A stretch of 12,106 nucleotides of DNA from Ulvibacterium sp039819225 (GTDB taxonomy: Bacteria > Bacteroidota > Bacteroidia > Flavobacteriales > Flavobacteriaceae), in contig JBCBSN010000133.1 in NCBI GenBank assembly GCA_039819225.1, positions 1-12,106 of the forward strand, read 5' to 3'. The notes below the pieces were generated by a model that saw only the letters and a list, made by a program, of their open reading frames with translations, was not told where the DNA came from and did not search any database. Positions 1 to 7,996 of this stretch are shown one piece after another; position 1 is the first letter of the stretch; each line of letters begins with the position of its first letter. The position numbers were made by a program, and so were the translations under genes.

Positions 1-72
1 GATTTTACCAAACGCCCCATGAAGGAATTTGTTTTCGTTTTGCCGGAGGGATTCAAAACGCAGGTACCATAA
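1..72 (+). pseudogene. C-terminal piece of a TfoX/Sxy-like protein, inverted relative to its N-terminal half
   Basis: Reading from base 1 in frame 1 gives a 23-residue peptide containing DFTKRPMKEFVFVLPEGFKT, followed by Q-V-P and a TAA at 70-72. This matches the late part of the TfoX N-terminal domain (family pattern roughly M-D-F-T-G-R-P-M-K-G-F-V-x-V-x-P-E-G). The match stops abruptly: the usual final helix (about 20 residues) is missing, and the last three residues come from the junction. The N-terminal half of what looks like the same protein lies next to it on the opposite strand. The piece is cut on its 5' side by the window edge, so whether the missing middle lies upstream on this strand cannot be seen. 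It is not an independent gene. It is either a true inversion remnant or one arm of an assembly fold-back. The family identity is clear from the motif; the cause is inferred. Confidence 0.75.
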
Positions 73-226
73 GATCTTGTTTTACAATGCCTATGGTCAT
101 TTTTCCCTTGTACAGAAAGGCAACCCCGCCAAACATTTTTTTAGCTACCATATCCTTGGAGATTTCTTTGGGCAGCAGTGCTAGTACATCTTCAATTCTT
201 TTTTGCAATTCCGGGTCAAAGGCCAT
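53..226 (-). pseudogene. N-terminal half of a TfoX/Sxy-like protein, broken at an inversion junction
   Basis: The frame starts at an ATG at 226 behind an A-rich leader (TAAAAATG) and runs 57 codons to a TGA at 53-55. It carries the TfoX N-terminal core: K-K-M-F-G-G-V-A-F near residues 29-37, then Y-K-G-K-M-T-I-G-I-V-K and Q-D-L-M-V at 50-54. In intact homologues of about 100-115 residues, D-L-M-V is followed by R-V/I and then the D-F-T-x-R-P-M-K block. Here homology ends at V54, and P-A-F-stop is junction sequence. The missing block occurs on the other strand at 1-72. The gene follows tsaD on the same strand after 49 bp and was probably cotranscribed with it. TfoX/Sxy proteins regulate competence in some proteobacteria; the small flavobacterial members have no established role that I know of. 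As it stands the product would be truncated and probably non-functional. Confidence 0.75.
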
Positions 227-275
227 TTTTATGGATTGTGGATTGTTGCGTTAAAGATAGGGGAATTTGGATAGC

Positions 276-1298
276 TCATAAACTGTAGCGCGCCTTTGCG
301 GATATATCCTGCCCGGCCAGGCGGTTGTCCCTTAGTTTTAAATAGCCTGTAATTCCGATCATTGCGGCATTGTCCGTACAGTATTCCAATTTGGGCAGAT
401 AGGGTTTCCATCCGTACTTTTCCTCGGCTATTTTTAAGGCGTTTCGAATACCGGAATTTGCGGATACGCCGCCTCCAATGGCTATTTCCTTTATCCCCGT
501 CTGTTTTATTGCGGCTTTAAGCTTGTCCATTAGTATGCCTACTATGGTATGTTGTATGGAAGCACAGATATCGTTTCGGTTTTGGGAAACAAAATTAGGG
601 TTGGCTGCGGTTTCCTTTTGGATAAAATAGAGAATGCTGGTCTTTAGCCCACTAAAACTAAAATTAAGACCGGCCACCTTTGGTTTGGGAAACGGATAGG
701 CCATTGGATTTCCCAATTGGGCATAGTTGTCCATCAGCGGTCCCGAAGGATAGGGGAGCCCCAACACTTTGCCACTTTTATCAAAGGCCTCCCCCACGGC
801 ATCGTCCAGGGTCTCGCCTAAAATTTCCATATGAAAAAAATCCTTCACCAACACGATTTGCGTATGCCCGCCACTAATGGTCAAGGCCAGAAAAGGAAAG
901 GGGGGGGGCTCCATATCCGGATCCTCGATAAAATGAGCCAGAATGTGCGCTTGCATATGGTTTACCTCAATAAGTGGAACCCCCAGGCCCAGGGCCAACG
1001 ATTTTGCAAAGGAAGTACCCACCAGCAATGACCCCAACAGTCCGGGGCCACGGGTAAAGGCTATGGCGGATAGTAGTTTTTTGTCGATATTTGCCTTGGA
1101 CAAAGCTTGGTGTACCACAGGGACTATGTTTTGTTGATGGGCCCGGGATGCCAATTCCGGCACAACGCCCCCGTAGTCCTCATGAATCCCTTGGGTGGCC
1201 GTAACACTGCTGAGCACTTTTTTGTTCTGCATTATGGCGGCGGAGGTATCATCGCATGAGGATTCTATGCCAAGGATGTAAATAGTTTTTTTTTGCAC
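276..1298 (-). CDS. tsaD: tRNA N6-adenosine threonylcarbamoyltransferase TsaD
   Basis: TsaD transfers the threonylcarbamoyl group from threonylcarbamoyl-AMP to A37 of ANN-decoding tRNAs, forming t6A in the cytoplasm with TsaB and TsaE. The 340-residue protein has the full ASKHA-fold signature: G-I-E-S-S-C-D-D-T-S at 10-19, the metal-binding H-x-x-x-H as N-H-M-Q-A-H with H114 and H118, S-G-G-H-T at 142-146, E-T-L-D-D-A-V-G-E-A-F-D-K at 162-174, F-S-F-S-G-L-K-T at 213-220, G-G-V-S-A-N at 276-281 and C-T-D-N-A-A-M at 307-313, where D309 should complete the metal site. Length is normal. The start is a GTG at 1298, chosen because the catalytic G-I-E-S-S-C motif must begin about ten residues in. 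It is divergent from tamB with its own promoter (1325-1355). A run of nine G (900-908 on the plus strand) encodes a P-P-P insertion-like stretch at 131-133. The gene is intact and normally essential. Confidence 0.97.
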   Translation of the reverse strand: MQKKTIYILGIESSCDDTSAAIMQNKKVLSSVTATQGIHEDYGGVVPELASRAHQQNIVPVVHQALSKANIDKKLLSAIAFTRGPGLLGSLLVGTSFAKSLALGLGVPLIEVNHMQAHILAHFIEDPDMEPPPFPFLALTISGGHTQIVLVKDFFHMEILGETLDDAVGEAFDKSGKVLGLPYPSGPLMDNYAQLGNPMAYPFPKPKVAGLNFSFSGLKTSILYFIQKETAANPNFVSQNRNDICASIQHTIVGILMDKLKAAIKQTGIKEIAIGGGVSANSGIRNALKIAEEKYGWKPYLPKLEYCTDNAAMIGITGYLKLRDNRLAGQDISAKARYSL

Positions 1299-1324
1299 GT
1301 TGTTTGGAACAGAATTTGGATGTA

Positions 1325-1355
1325 CAAAGGTAAAATATAAAGCCCTATCAAAAAA
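1325..1355 (-). promoter_or_regulatory. Bacteroidota-type promoter for tsaD
   Basis: On the minus strand, TACCTTTG at 1332-1325 is a perfect match to the TAnnTTTG -7 box of Bacteroidota sigma-A promoters. A T-tract ending in TTTG (1355-1349) sits 16 bp upstream as a candidate -33 element, slightly closer than the usual 17-20 or so. Transcription would start near 1318-1320, giving a leader of about 20 nt before the GTG at 1298. The -33 element would overlap the first codons of tamB if tamB really begins at 1347. No equally good promoter for tamB was found in the divergent gap. Confidence 0.6.
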
Positions 1356-1385
1356 TTACGTAAAATACTCATAAGAACCCTTTTA

Positions 1386-4300
1386 GTGTTCCTTCTGATT
1401 TGCGTACTGGGCACCTTGATCCTTTCCTTGCCCACCGTACAGACGCGTTTTGCCCGGTATGCCACCAACACCATAAACAAAGAATTTGGGACCAACCTAA
1501 ATATAGAACGGTTGCGTGTTTCCCTAATATCCTGGGATACTTCCTTGGAAGAGGTGTATGTGGAGGACTATCGGAAGGACACTCTTTTTTTTATCAATGA
1601 ACTTACTACTTCCATATTGAGCATCCGTAATTTGGCGCACGGCAAGTTGGAATTTGGCGATATTGATATTGATAGTCTCAATTTTAAACTGAAGACCTAT
1701 GAAGGGACCAGGGGCACCAACCTGGAAGTGTTCATCGATAAATTGGACGATGGAAAACCACGAAAACCGGGAACGGATCCCTTTTTCTTTTCTTCATCCC
1801 AGGTAGGCGTTGCCCGAAGTCATTTTCAGCTTATTGACGAGAACCTGGAAAATATACAAGTCCTGGATTTTAAGGATTTGGATATTTTGGCTACGAACTT
1901 TCAAATCTTGGGGCCAGAGGTAACCACAAAAGTGGATGAAATGTCCTTTAAGAGCAAAAGGAACCTTGAGATAAAAAAATTAGCTACCGGTTTTACCTAT
2001 ACCAAGAAGCAAATGCGGTTTGATTCGCTGAATATACGGACCCCCGGTTCCGACCTTATGGGAAATCTGGTGTTCAATTATGAAAGAAAAGATTTTCAGG
2101 ACTTTACGAACAAGGTAAATCTGGTGGCCGATTTTACGGATTCCAAGGTGGCCTTTAGCGAAATCAACCAGTTGTACGATCAATTTGGGGAAGGGAAGGA
2201 AGTGCTATTTTCTTCCTCCTTTAATGGGGTGTTGAACGATCTGAACGCCGAACAGCTCTTTTTGGTATCGGATAATACAGGCATTCGCGGGGATTTCAAT
2301 TTCAAAAATCTTTTTAACAAGTCCGAAGCATTTTCCATGCACGCCCAAATGAAGAACGTAACCAGCAGTTATTATGAGCTAAGATCCCTGATGCCGAATA
2401 TTCTGGGGAAATCCCTGCCCTCTTTGTTCAACAAGTTGGGACAGTTTACCATCCGCGGGGAATCTGACATCACGGAGACCTCCATAGATGCCAAGATAAA
2501 CATAAATACCGCCATAGGTAGCAGTTATGCGGATATGGAGTTGACAAACATCAACAACATTGACAATGCCACCTATGAAGGCTTTGTCTCCCTTATCGAC
2601 TTTGATCTGGGCAATTTCCTCGAGAATAAAAAACTGGGCAACATCACCCTTGACTTTAATGTAGAGGGAAGAGGCTTTGCGCAGGACATTAATACGGAGG
2701 TCATAGGACAGGTGTATACGGTTGATTTTAATAATTATCTATATAAGGATATCAATGTTTCCGGTATCCTAAAGGAACAATTGTTCGATGGCTCCCTTTT
2801 AAGCAATGACGAAAACCTGAAATTCAGTTTTAAGGGGTTGGCCGATTTTGCGGAGGAGAACAACAATTTTAATTTTATTGCCAACGTGGATTATGCCAAC
2901 TTAAAGGCACTTAATTTTATTGAGGACAGCATTTCGATCTTCAAGGGAAATGTGAACATGGATGTTACCGGAAATACACTGGATAATCTTGTAGGCGATA
3001 TTAAATTCACCAAAACCAACTTTCAGAACAACAACGATACCTATTATTTTGAGGACTTCAAAGTTTCCTCGAGTTTTGAGAACGACTCGATCCGAAAAGT
3101 GGATATCAATTCCCCGGACATCATAACCGGCTACATGAGGGGAAAGTTCAGAGTACGGGAGCTGGGGAAACTCGTACAAAACTCCATTGGCAGTATTTAT
3201 ACCAATTACCGACCTTTTAAGATTTCCGAAGGGCAGACCGTTGCCTTCAATTTTAAGATCTACAATAAGATCGTGGACGTATTTTTTCCCGAGGTAAAGT
3301 TTGACCCCAATACCTTTATACGAGGCAATATTATTGCCGATGAGGGCGACTTTAAGCTTAACTTTAAGTCCCCGAAAATCCAAGCTTATGGTAATGTGGC
3401 GGATAGCATAGACATAAAAATAGATAACAAAAACCCGCTCTTTAATACGTATATGTCCGTTGCGGACTTGTCAACACCTTATTATGACGTAAAAGATTTC
3501 AACCTCATCAATACCACGCTTAAGGACACCTTGTTTTTTAGGACGGAATTTCAGGGAGGCAGTAATCTGGACGATAGCTATAACCTTAACTTTTACCACA
3601 CTTTTAACGAGGAGAACAAATCGGTGATAGGACTAAAAACTTCGGACATCAGTTTTAAGGGAAATAAATGGGTTTTGAACAAGGATGGCGATAGAAAGAA
3701 CAAGGTAATCCTCAACAAATCCCTGGATAGCATCTGGATCCAGGAAATTGTAATGAACAATAACGAGGAGGAGCAAATACGGCTAAGGGGACAGTTGGCG
3801 GATTCTACCTACAAGGATCTACAGCTACAATTTAAAATTGTATCCCTCAACAAGATTACCCCGGCCATAGACAGCTTAAAGCTTCAGGGTGAGGTTAATG
3901 GAATTTTGAATGTTTTACAGAAGGACGATGTATACCTGCCATCTTCCAATCTTTCCATAGACGATTTTGCCATAAACGATATGCGTTTGGGGGACCTTGC
4001 CATTGGGATTGTAGGCAATCGGGACTTAACGGATTTTGTAGTGAATTCCCAGATAACGGACAATGGTGTGGAGAAGTTGGGTGTCGTGGGGAACATAAGG
4101 AATCAGGGTGAAGTGCCCACGGCCAATCTCCATGTGAACTTCAATAATTTGGATTTGGAACCCTTTAGCCCTCTGGGTGAGGACATCATTACCAATATAA
4201 GAGGGGATTTAAGCGGCAATGCCACTATCATAGGTCCGGTGAACAATCCCAGGTTTGGGGGTATTTTGACCATGGACAATGCTGGTTTGGCTATACCCTA

Positions 4301-5828
4301 CCTTAACGTAGATTATAATTTTTCCCCGAATTCCCGGGTAAACCTGGAAAATCAAAGCTTTGTTTTTGACCAAATTGGTCTCACGGACGTGGCCAAGAAT
4401 ACCAGGGCCGTTTTGGATGGTACCATTACCCATAGTTATTTAAGGGATTGGTTCCTAGATCTTGACGTGGATACCAGGAACAACCGTTTTTTGATACTGG
4501 ATACCCCTTTTGAGGAAGAGGTGCTCTATTACGGGACCGGGTTTATCAACGGAAAAGGCCGCATCTTTGGTCCTACCAAGGCACTGACCATTAAGGTGGA
4601 GGCAGAGACTTCCCGGGGCAGTTCCCTAAAAATTCCTTTAAGCGATGTGGCATCAGTGGGGGATTATTCCTTCATCAATTTCATTGAAAGAAACCATATA
4701 AAGACTATAGAGGAACAGCGCATATTGGATGATTTTGAAGGAATTGAAATGGAATTTGACCTTGCGGTGACCCCGGACGCGGAGGTAGAGATAGTCACAG
4801 ACCGCAAAACAGGGAGTTCATTAAAGGGTACCGGGGAAGGTATTTTGTTGATACGGATCAACACACGGGGCAAGTTTGAGATGTTCGGGGATTTTGTCGT
4901 AGTTACCGGGGAGTACAACTATAGGTTCGGTAACATCATTAACAAGACCTTTACGGTACGTCCGGGAGGGAGTATCATTTGGGATCGGGAACCTCTAAAG
5001 GCCCAATTGAATCTAGATGCCGTTTATTCCCTCACAGCGAATCCCGCACCTTTGCTGGACAATGCATCCTATACCCGCCGCATCCCAACCAATGTAGTGA
5101 CCAGGTTAACGGGGGAATTGGAAAATCCGGATATAGAATTTAACGTGGAATTTCCCGGAACCAATACCGTAGTGCAATCGGAACTGGAATACAGGTTGCA
5201 AGACCCCACAGTGGAGGAAAGGAACGCGTTGTTCCTATTGGCCCAAGGTTCCTTTGTAAACGACCAGACGGGAATAAACCAGCAGGCGGTAACGGGAAAT
5301 CTGTTGCAGTCCGCCTCGGGACTGTTGAACCAGGTATTGGGAAGTGACAATGACAAGTTTAACCTTGGACTTTCCTATGAACAGGGTGTACTGGACAGGG
5401 AGGCCGATATACAGACCGAGAATCGGATAGGGGTTACCGTATCTACACAGATCAGCGATAGGATTTTGTTCAATGGCAGGGTAGGGGTGCCCGTTGGCGG
5501 ATCAAGTGAGACCATTGTAGCCGGAGATGTGGAAATACAGCTATTGCTGAACGAGGAAGGTAATCTAAGTGCCAAATTCTTTAATCGAGAGAACGAAATA
5601 CAGGAATTTTTTGCCCAACGACAAGGATATACCCAAGGAGCCGGTCTTTTCTACGAGGTAGACTTCAATAGTTTTAGGGAACTGTTTAGAAAGGTAATCG
5701 GAAGAAAAGGTGAAGATCCCCCGGCAAAAGAGGAAATAATCATTCCAGAAACTCGGGAACTACCCAGTTCCGTAATGGGTAGGGACAGCTTACTGCGCTT
5801 TTATCCCAAGGTAGGTGGTTTCCGTTGA
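1386..5828 (+). CDS. tamB: Translocation/assembly module protein TamB (DUF490/AsmA-like family)
   Basis: TamB is a very long periplasm-spanning protein, anchored in the inner membrane, built of repeated beta-strands forming a lipid-conducting groove. In proteobacteria it works with TamA in outer-membrane protein and phospholipid homeostasis; many Bacteroidota carry a TamA-like partner, TamL, which is not seen here. From the GTG at 1386 the protein has 1480 residues: a hydrophobic anchor (about 1-16), then P-x-V-Q-T, a long repetitive beta-rich middle (about 40-1030) and the conserved C-terminal TamB domain (about 1040-1440). That domain includes V-T-G-E-Y-N-Y-R-F-G-N and G-G-S-I-I-W-D-R-E-P-L near residue 1198. 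The frame stays open upstream to 1341, and a start at 1347 (an ATC codon followed by K-K-L-R-K) would add a basic N-terminal flank and a full transmembrane helix, so the annotated start may be 13 codons short. The only cysteine lies in the anchor. The family call is firm; the start is not. Confidence 0.9.
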   Translation: MFLLICVLGTLILSLPTVQTRFARYATNTINKEFGTNLNIERLRVSLISWDTSLEEVYVEDYRKDTLFFINELTTSILSIRNLAHGKLEFGDIDIDSLNFKLKTYEGTRGTNLEVFIDKLDDGKPRKPGTDPFFFSSSQVGVARSHFQLIDENLENIQVLDFKDLDILATNFQILGPEVTTKVDEMSFKSKRNLEIKKLATGFTYTKKQMRFDSLNIRTPGSDLMGNLVFNYERKDFQDFTNKVNLVADFTDSKVAFSEINQLYDQFGEGKEVLFSSSFNGVLNDLNAEQLFLVSDNTGIRGDFNFKNLFNKSEAFSMHAQMKNVTSSYYELRSLMPNILGKSLPSLFNKLGQFTIRGESDITETSIDAKININTAIGSSYADMELTNINNIDNATYEGFVSLIDFDLGNFLENKKLGNITLDFNVEGRGFAQDINTEVIGQVYTVDFNNYLYKDINVSGILKEQLFDGSLLSNDENLKFSFKGLADFAEENNNFNFIANVDYANLKALNFIEDSISIFKGNVNMDVTGNTLDNLVGDIKFTKTNFQNNNDTYYFEDFKVSSSFENDSIRKVDINSPDIITGYMRGKFRVRELGKLVQNSIGSIYTNYRPFKISEGQTVAFNFKIYNKIVDVFFPEVKFDPNTFIRGNIIADEGDFKLNFKSPKIQAYGNVADSIDIKIDNKNPLFNTYMSVADLSTPYYDVKDFNLINTTLKDTLFFRTEFQGGSNLDDSYNLNFYHTFNEENKSVIGLKTSDISFKGNKWVLNKDGDRKNKVILNKSLDSIWIQEIVMNNNEEEQIRLRGQLADSTYKDLQLQFKIVSLNKITPAIDSLKLQGEVNGILNVLQKDDVYLPSSNLSIDDFAINDMRLGDLAIGIVGNRDLTDFVVNSQITDNGVEKLGVVGNIRNQGEVPTANLHVNFNNLDLEPFSPLGEDIITNIRGDLSGNATIIGPVNNPRFGGILTMDNAGLAIPYLNVDYNFSPNSRVNLENQSFVFDQIGLTDVAKNTRAVLDGTITHSYLRDWFLDLDVDTRNNRFLILDTPFEEEVLYYGTGFINGKGRIFGPTKALTIKVEAETSRGSSLKIPLSDVASVGDYSFINFIERNHIKTIEEQRILDDFEGIEMEFDLAVTPDAEVEIVTDRKTGSSLKGTGEGILLIRINTRGKFEMFGDFVVVTGEYNYRFGNIINKTFTVRPGGSIIWDREPLKAQLNLDAVYSLTANPAPLLDNASYTRRIPTNVVTRLTGELENPDIEFNVEFPGTNTVVQSELEYRLQDPTVEERNALFLLAQGSFVNDQTGINQQAVTGNLLQSASGLLNQVLGSDNDKFNLGLSYEQGVLDREADIQTENRIGVTVSTQISDRILFNGRVGVPVGGSSETIVAGDVEIQLLLNEEGNLSAKFFNRENEIQEFFAQRQGYTQGAGLFYEVDFNSFRELFRKVIGRKGEDPPAKEEIIIPETRELPSSVMGRDSLLRFYPKVGGFR

Positions 5829-5847
5829 ATTTTCCATAAAACTACTC

Positions 5848-5862
5848 AAAATGTTGCATTTT
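5848..5862 (+). terminator. Weak candidate hairpin downstream of tamB
   Basis: AAAATG, a TTG loop and CATTTT form a perfect but AT-rich 6-bp stem 20 bp after the tamB stop. No T-run of useful length follows (TTTTAG only). It could help to end tamB transcription or protect the 3' end, but this is weak evidence. The rest of the 155-bp gap to pfkA holds no open frame that I would call a gene. Confidence 0.2.
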
Positions 5863-5958
5863 AGACAGGGGGGAGCACTTATAGTTTAAAATAGCCTTAA
5901 GCCCCATTAAATGGTAAATAAAAGGACTTCCTGCATTCCGAAATTGAAATAAGTTTGC

Positions 5959-5966
5959 TAATTTTG
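5959..5966 (+). promoter_or_regulatory. -7 box of a Bacteroidota promoter for pfkA-gapA
   Basis: TAATTTTG fits TAnnTTTG exactly and lies 17 bp before the pfkA ATG, which would give a short leader of about 12 nt. No clear TTTG lies at the expected -33 distance (a TTG at 5944-5946 is only 12 bp upstream), so the upstream half is weak or degenerate. The position just ahead of a glycolytic unit supports the call. Confidence 0.5.
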
Positions 5967-5983
5967 CTAGCTTAAAATTTTGG

Positions 5984-6970
5984 ATGGCTTCCCAAATAAA
6001 AAAGATAGGTGTCTTTACTTCAGGAGGGGATTCCCCGGGTATGAATGCGGCCATACGTTCGGTAGTCCGTACCTGCGCTTTTATGAATGTGGATTGTGTA
6101 GGGATCTACAGGGGCTACGAGGGTATGATAGAGGGGGATTTTAAACCCATGAATGCGCGTAGCGTAAACAATATCATCAACAAGGGGGGCACCATACTCA
6201 AATCCGCTAGATGCCAACCGTTCCGTACCAAGGAAGGGCGTCAAAAAGCATATGACCAGCTCAGGTCTGAAGGTATCGATGCCTTTGTGGTCATTGGGGG
6301 TGATGGCAGTTTTACGGGTGCCATGATATTTAACAGGGAATTCGGTTTTCCGGTCATAGGAATTCCCGGTACCATTGATAACGATATCTTTGGGACAACG
6401 TTTACCTTGGGTTTTGATACCGCCCTCAACACGGTGGTAGAAGCCATTGATAAGATCAGGGACACCGCAAGTTCCCATAACCGCCTTTTCTTTGTGGAGG
6501 TCATGGGCAGGGACGTAGGCCATATCGCCTTAAATGCAGGGGTAGGGGCCGGAGCTGAAGAAATTCTTATTCCAGAAGAAAATCTGGGGTTGGATCGGCT
6601 ATTGGAATCCCTTAGACGCAGCAAGCAATCGGGGAAATCATCCAGTATTGTGATAGTGGCAGAGGGAGACAAGACGGGAAAAAACGTATTCGAACTTAAG
6701 GAGTATGTGGAGGAGCACCTACCCATTTACGACGTCCGCGTTTCGGTATTAGGCCATATGCAACGTGGGGGCGCACCTTCTTGCTATGATAGGGTGTTGG
6801 CCAGTAGGATGGGGGTAAAAGCGGTGGAATCCCTTATGGAGGGAAAAACCAATCTTATGGTGGGGATACAGGACAACCGACTTATTTTAACTCCCATAAA
6901 CAAGGCTATTAAAGGACATACAAAAATAGACAAGGAGCTTATTCGAGTTTCGGAAATAATGACTACATAA
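5984..6970 (+). CDS. pfkA: ATP-dependent 6-phosphofructokinase
   Basis: This enzyme phosphorylates fructose 6-phosphate to fructose 1,6-bisphosphate, the committed step of glycolysis. The 328-residue protein has the usual length of bacterial PfkA and all main motifs: G-G-D-S-P-G-M-N-A-A at 14-23 (nucleotide binding), G-G-D-G-S at 105-109, P-G-T-I-D-N-D at 128-134 with the catalytic aspartate D132, G-F-D-T-A at 143-147, M-G-R at 174-176 (substrate binding) and H-M-Q-R-G-G at 258-263. Glycine at 108 and 129, the positions that are Asp and Lys in pyrophosphate-dependent enzymes, points to ATP as phosphoryl donor. The ATG at 5984 is supported by the -7 box just upstream and by I-K-K-I-G-V-F-T-S-G-G-D beginning at residue 5. 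gapA follows 24 bp downstream on the same strand with no terminator between them, so the two are probably cotranscribed. Nothing in the sequence looks damaged. Confidence 0.96.
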   Translation: MASQIKKIGVFTSGGDSPGMNAAIRSVVRTCAFMNVDCVGIYRGYEGMIEGDFKPMNARSVNNIINKGGTILKSARCQPFRTKEGRQKAYDQLRSEGIDAFVVIGGDGSFTGAMIFNREFGFPVIGIPGTIDNDIFGTTFTLGFDTALNTVVEAIDKIRDTASSHNRLFFVEVMGRDVGHIALNAGVGAGAEEILIPEENLGLDRLLESLRRSKQSGKSSSIVIVAEGDKTGKNVFELKEYVEEHLPIYDVRVSVLGHMQRGGAPSCYDRVLASRMGVKAVESLMEGKTNLMVGIQDNRLILTPINKAIKGHTKIDKELIRVSEIMTT

Positions 6971-6994
6971 TTTTTAATCTAAAAATCAGAAAAA

Positions 6995-7996
6995 ATGTCA
7001 AACTTGAAAATAGGAATTAATGGATTTGGTAGAATCGGTAGATTGGTACTTCGTTCTACTGTAAAGCGGGAAGATGTAGACGTAGTGGCCATAAACGACC
7101 TTTTGGATGTTGAACATCTGGCCTACCTGTTGAAATATGATTCGGTCCATGGCAGATTTGACGGTACCGTTGAAGTAAAGGACGGGCACCTGGTAGTCAA
7201 TGGCAAAACTGTGCGTATTACGGCCGAGAGAGATCCAAAAAACTTGAAATGGGACGAGGTTGGTGCTGAAATAGTAGCAGAGTGTACAGGGATATTCACA
7301 ACATTGGAAACGGCACAGTATCACATTGATGGTGGAGCTAAAAAGGTGGTTATCTCCGCACCCTCCAAGGATGCCCCAATGTTTGTAATGGGTGTAAACC
7401 ACAAGGAGGTAAAAGCTTCGGACACCATTGTTTCCAATGCTTCTTGTACCACTAACTGCCTGGCGCCATTGGCGAAGGTACTTCATGATAACTTTGGGAT
7501 AGAAGAAGCCTTGATGACCACGGTGCATGCCACCACGGCCACTCAAATGACGGTTGACGGCCCTTCCCGAAAGGACTATAGAGGTGGTAGAAGTGCCCTG
7601 TTGAACATTATTCCTGCTTCCACAGGTGCCGCTAAGGCCGTAACAAAGGTTATTCCGGACTTGCTGGGCAAACTTACCGGTATGGCTTTCAGGGTGCCCA
7701 CTGCGGATGTTTCCGTGGTCGATCTTACCGCACGTTTGCAAAAGGATACCTCTTATGAAGAGATCAAAAAGGCGTTTAAGGCTGCCTCCGAGGGGGAGCT
7801 TAAGGGGATTTTGGGATATACGGAGGAATCGGTAGTTTCCCAGGATTTCATTGGCGATGCGCGTACCAGCATCTTTGATGCAGGTGCCGGGATAGAATTG
7901 AATTCTAAATTCTTTAAGGTAGTATCCTGGTATGATAATGAAGCGGGATATTCCAATAAACTGGTAGATTTGGCCCAATACGTACACGGGCTTTAA
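6995..7996 (+). CDS. gapA: Type I glyceraldehyde-3-phosphate dehydrogenase
   Basis: The enzyme oxidises glyceraldehyde 3-phosphate with phosphate and NAD to 1,3-bisphosphoglycerate in the cytoplasm. The 333-residue protein is full length. It has the Rossmann start G-I-N-G-F-G-R-I-G-R at 7-16 and an aspartate after the second strand (A-I-N-D, D35), which favours NAD over NADP. The active site A-S-C-T-T-N-C at 149-155 gives nucleophile C151, and H178 is the general base in T-T-V-H-A-T. The phosphate-site segments around G-R-S and S-T-G-A-A-K-A-V follow, and W-Y-D-N-E is at 312-316. The ATG at 6995 follows an A-rich leader, normal for this phylum where Shine-Dalgarno sites are rare. It is the second gene of the pfkA unit and is closed by the intrinsic terminator at 8021-8066. 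Whether this is the glycolytic or a gluconeogenic paralogue cannot be proved from sequence; coupling to pfkA favours glycolysis. Confidence 0.97.
   Translation: MSNLKIGINGFGRIGRLVLRSTVKREDVDVVAINDLLDVEHLAYLLKYDSVHGRFDGTVEVKDGHLVVNGKTVRITAERDPKNLKWDEVGAEIVAECTGIFTTLETAQYHIDGGAKKVVISAPSKDAPMFVMGVNHKEVKASDTIVSNASCTTNCLAPLAKVLHDNFGIEEALMTTVHATTATQMTVDGPSRKDYRGGRSALLNIIPASTGAAKAVTKVIPDLLGKLTGMAFRVPTADVSVVDLTARLQKDTSYEEIKKAFKAASEGELKGILGYTEESVVSQDFIGDARTSIFDAGAGIELNSKFFKVVSWYDNEAGYSNKLVDLAQYVHGL

Noticed and set aside
63..78. GGTACC and AGATCT side by side as possible cloning linker or vector sequence.
   Set aside because: AGATCT falls in the conserved Q-D-L codons of the TfoX domain, so it is natural. 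GGTACC at the junction can arise by chance, and no vector sequence is visible around it.
229..411. A 60-codon minus-strand frame between the tfoX-like fragment and tsaD.
   Set aside because: It mostly overlaps the 3' end of tsaD in another frame and resembles no known protein.
2901..3383. A 160-codon minus-strand frame inside tamB.
   Set aside because: It lies fully inside the tamB coding region with no motif or promoter; a shadow frame.
5904..5914. Small palindrome CCATTAAATGG upstream of pfkA as an operator.
   Set aside because: Five-base arms are expected by chance in AT-rich intergenic DNA and there is no second copy nearby.
6020..6726. Two overlapping minus-strand frames of 167 and 161 codons inside pfkA.
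   Set aside because: They overlap each other and the conserved pfkA frame and show no family signature.
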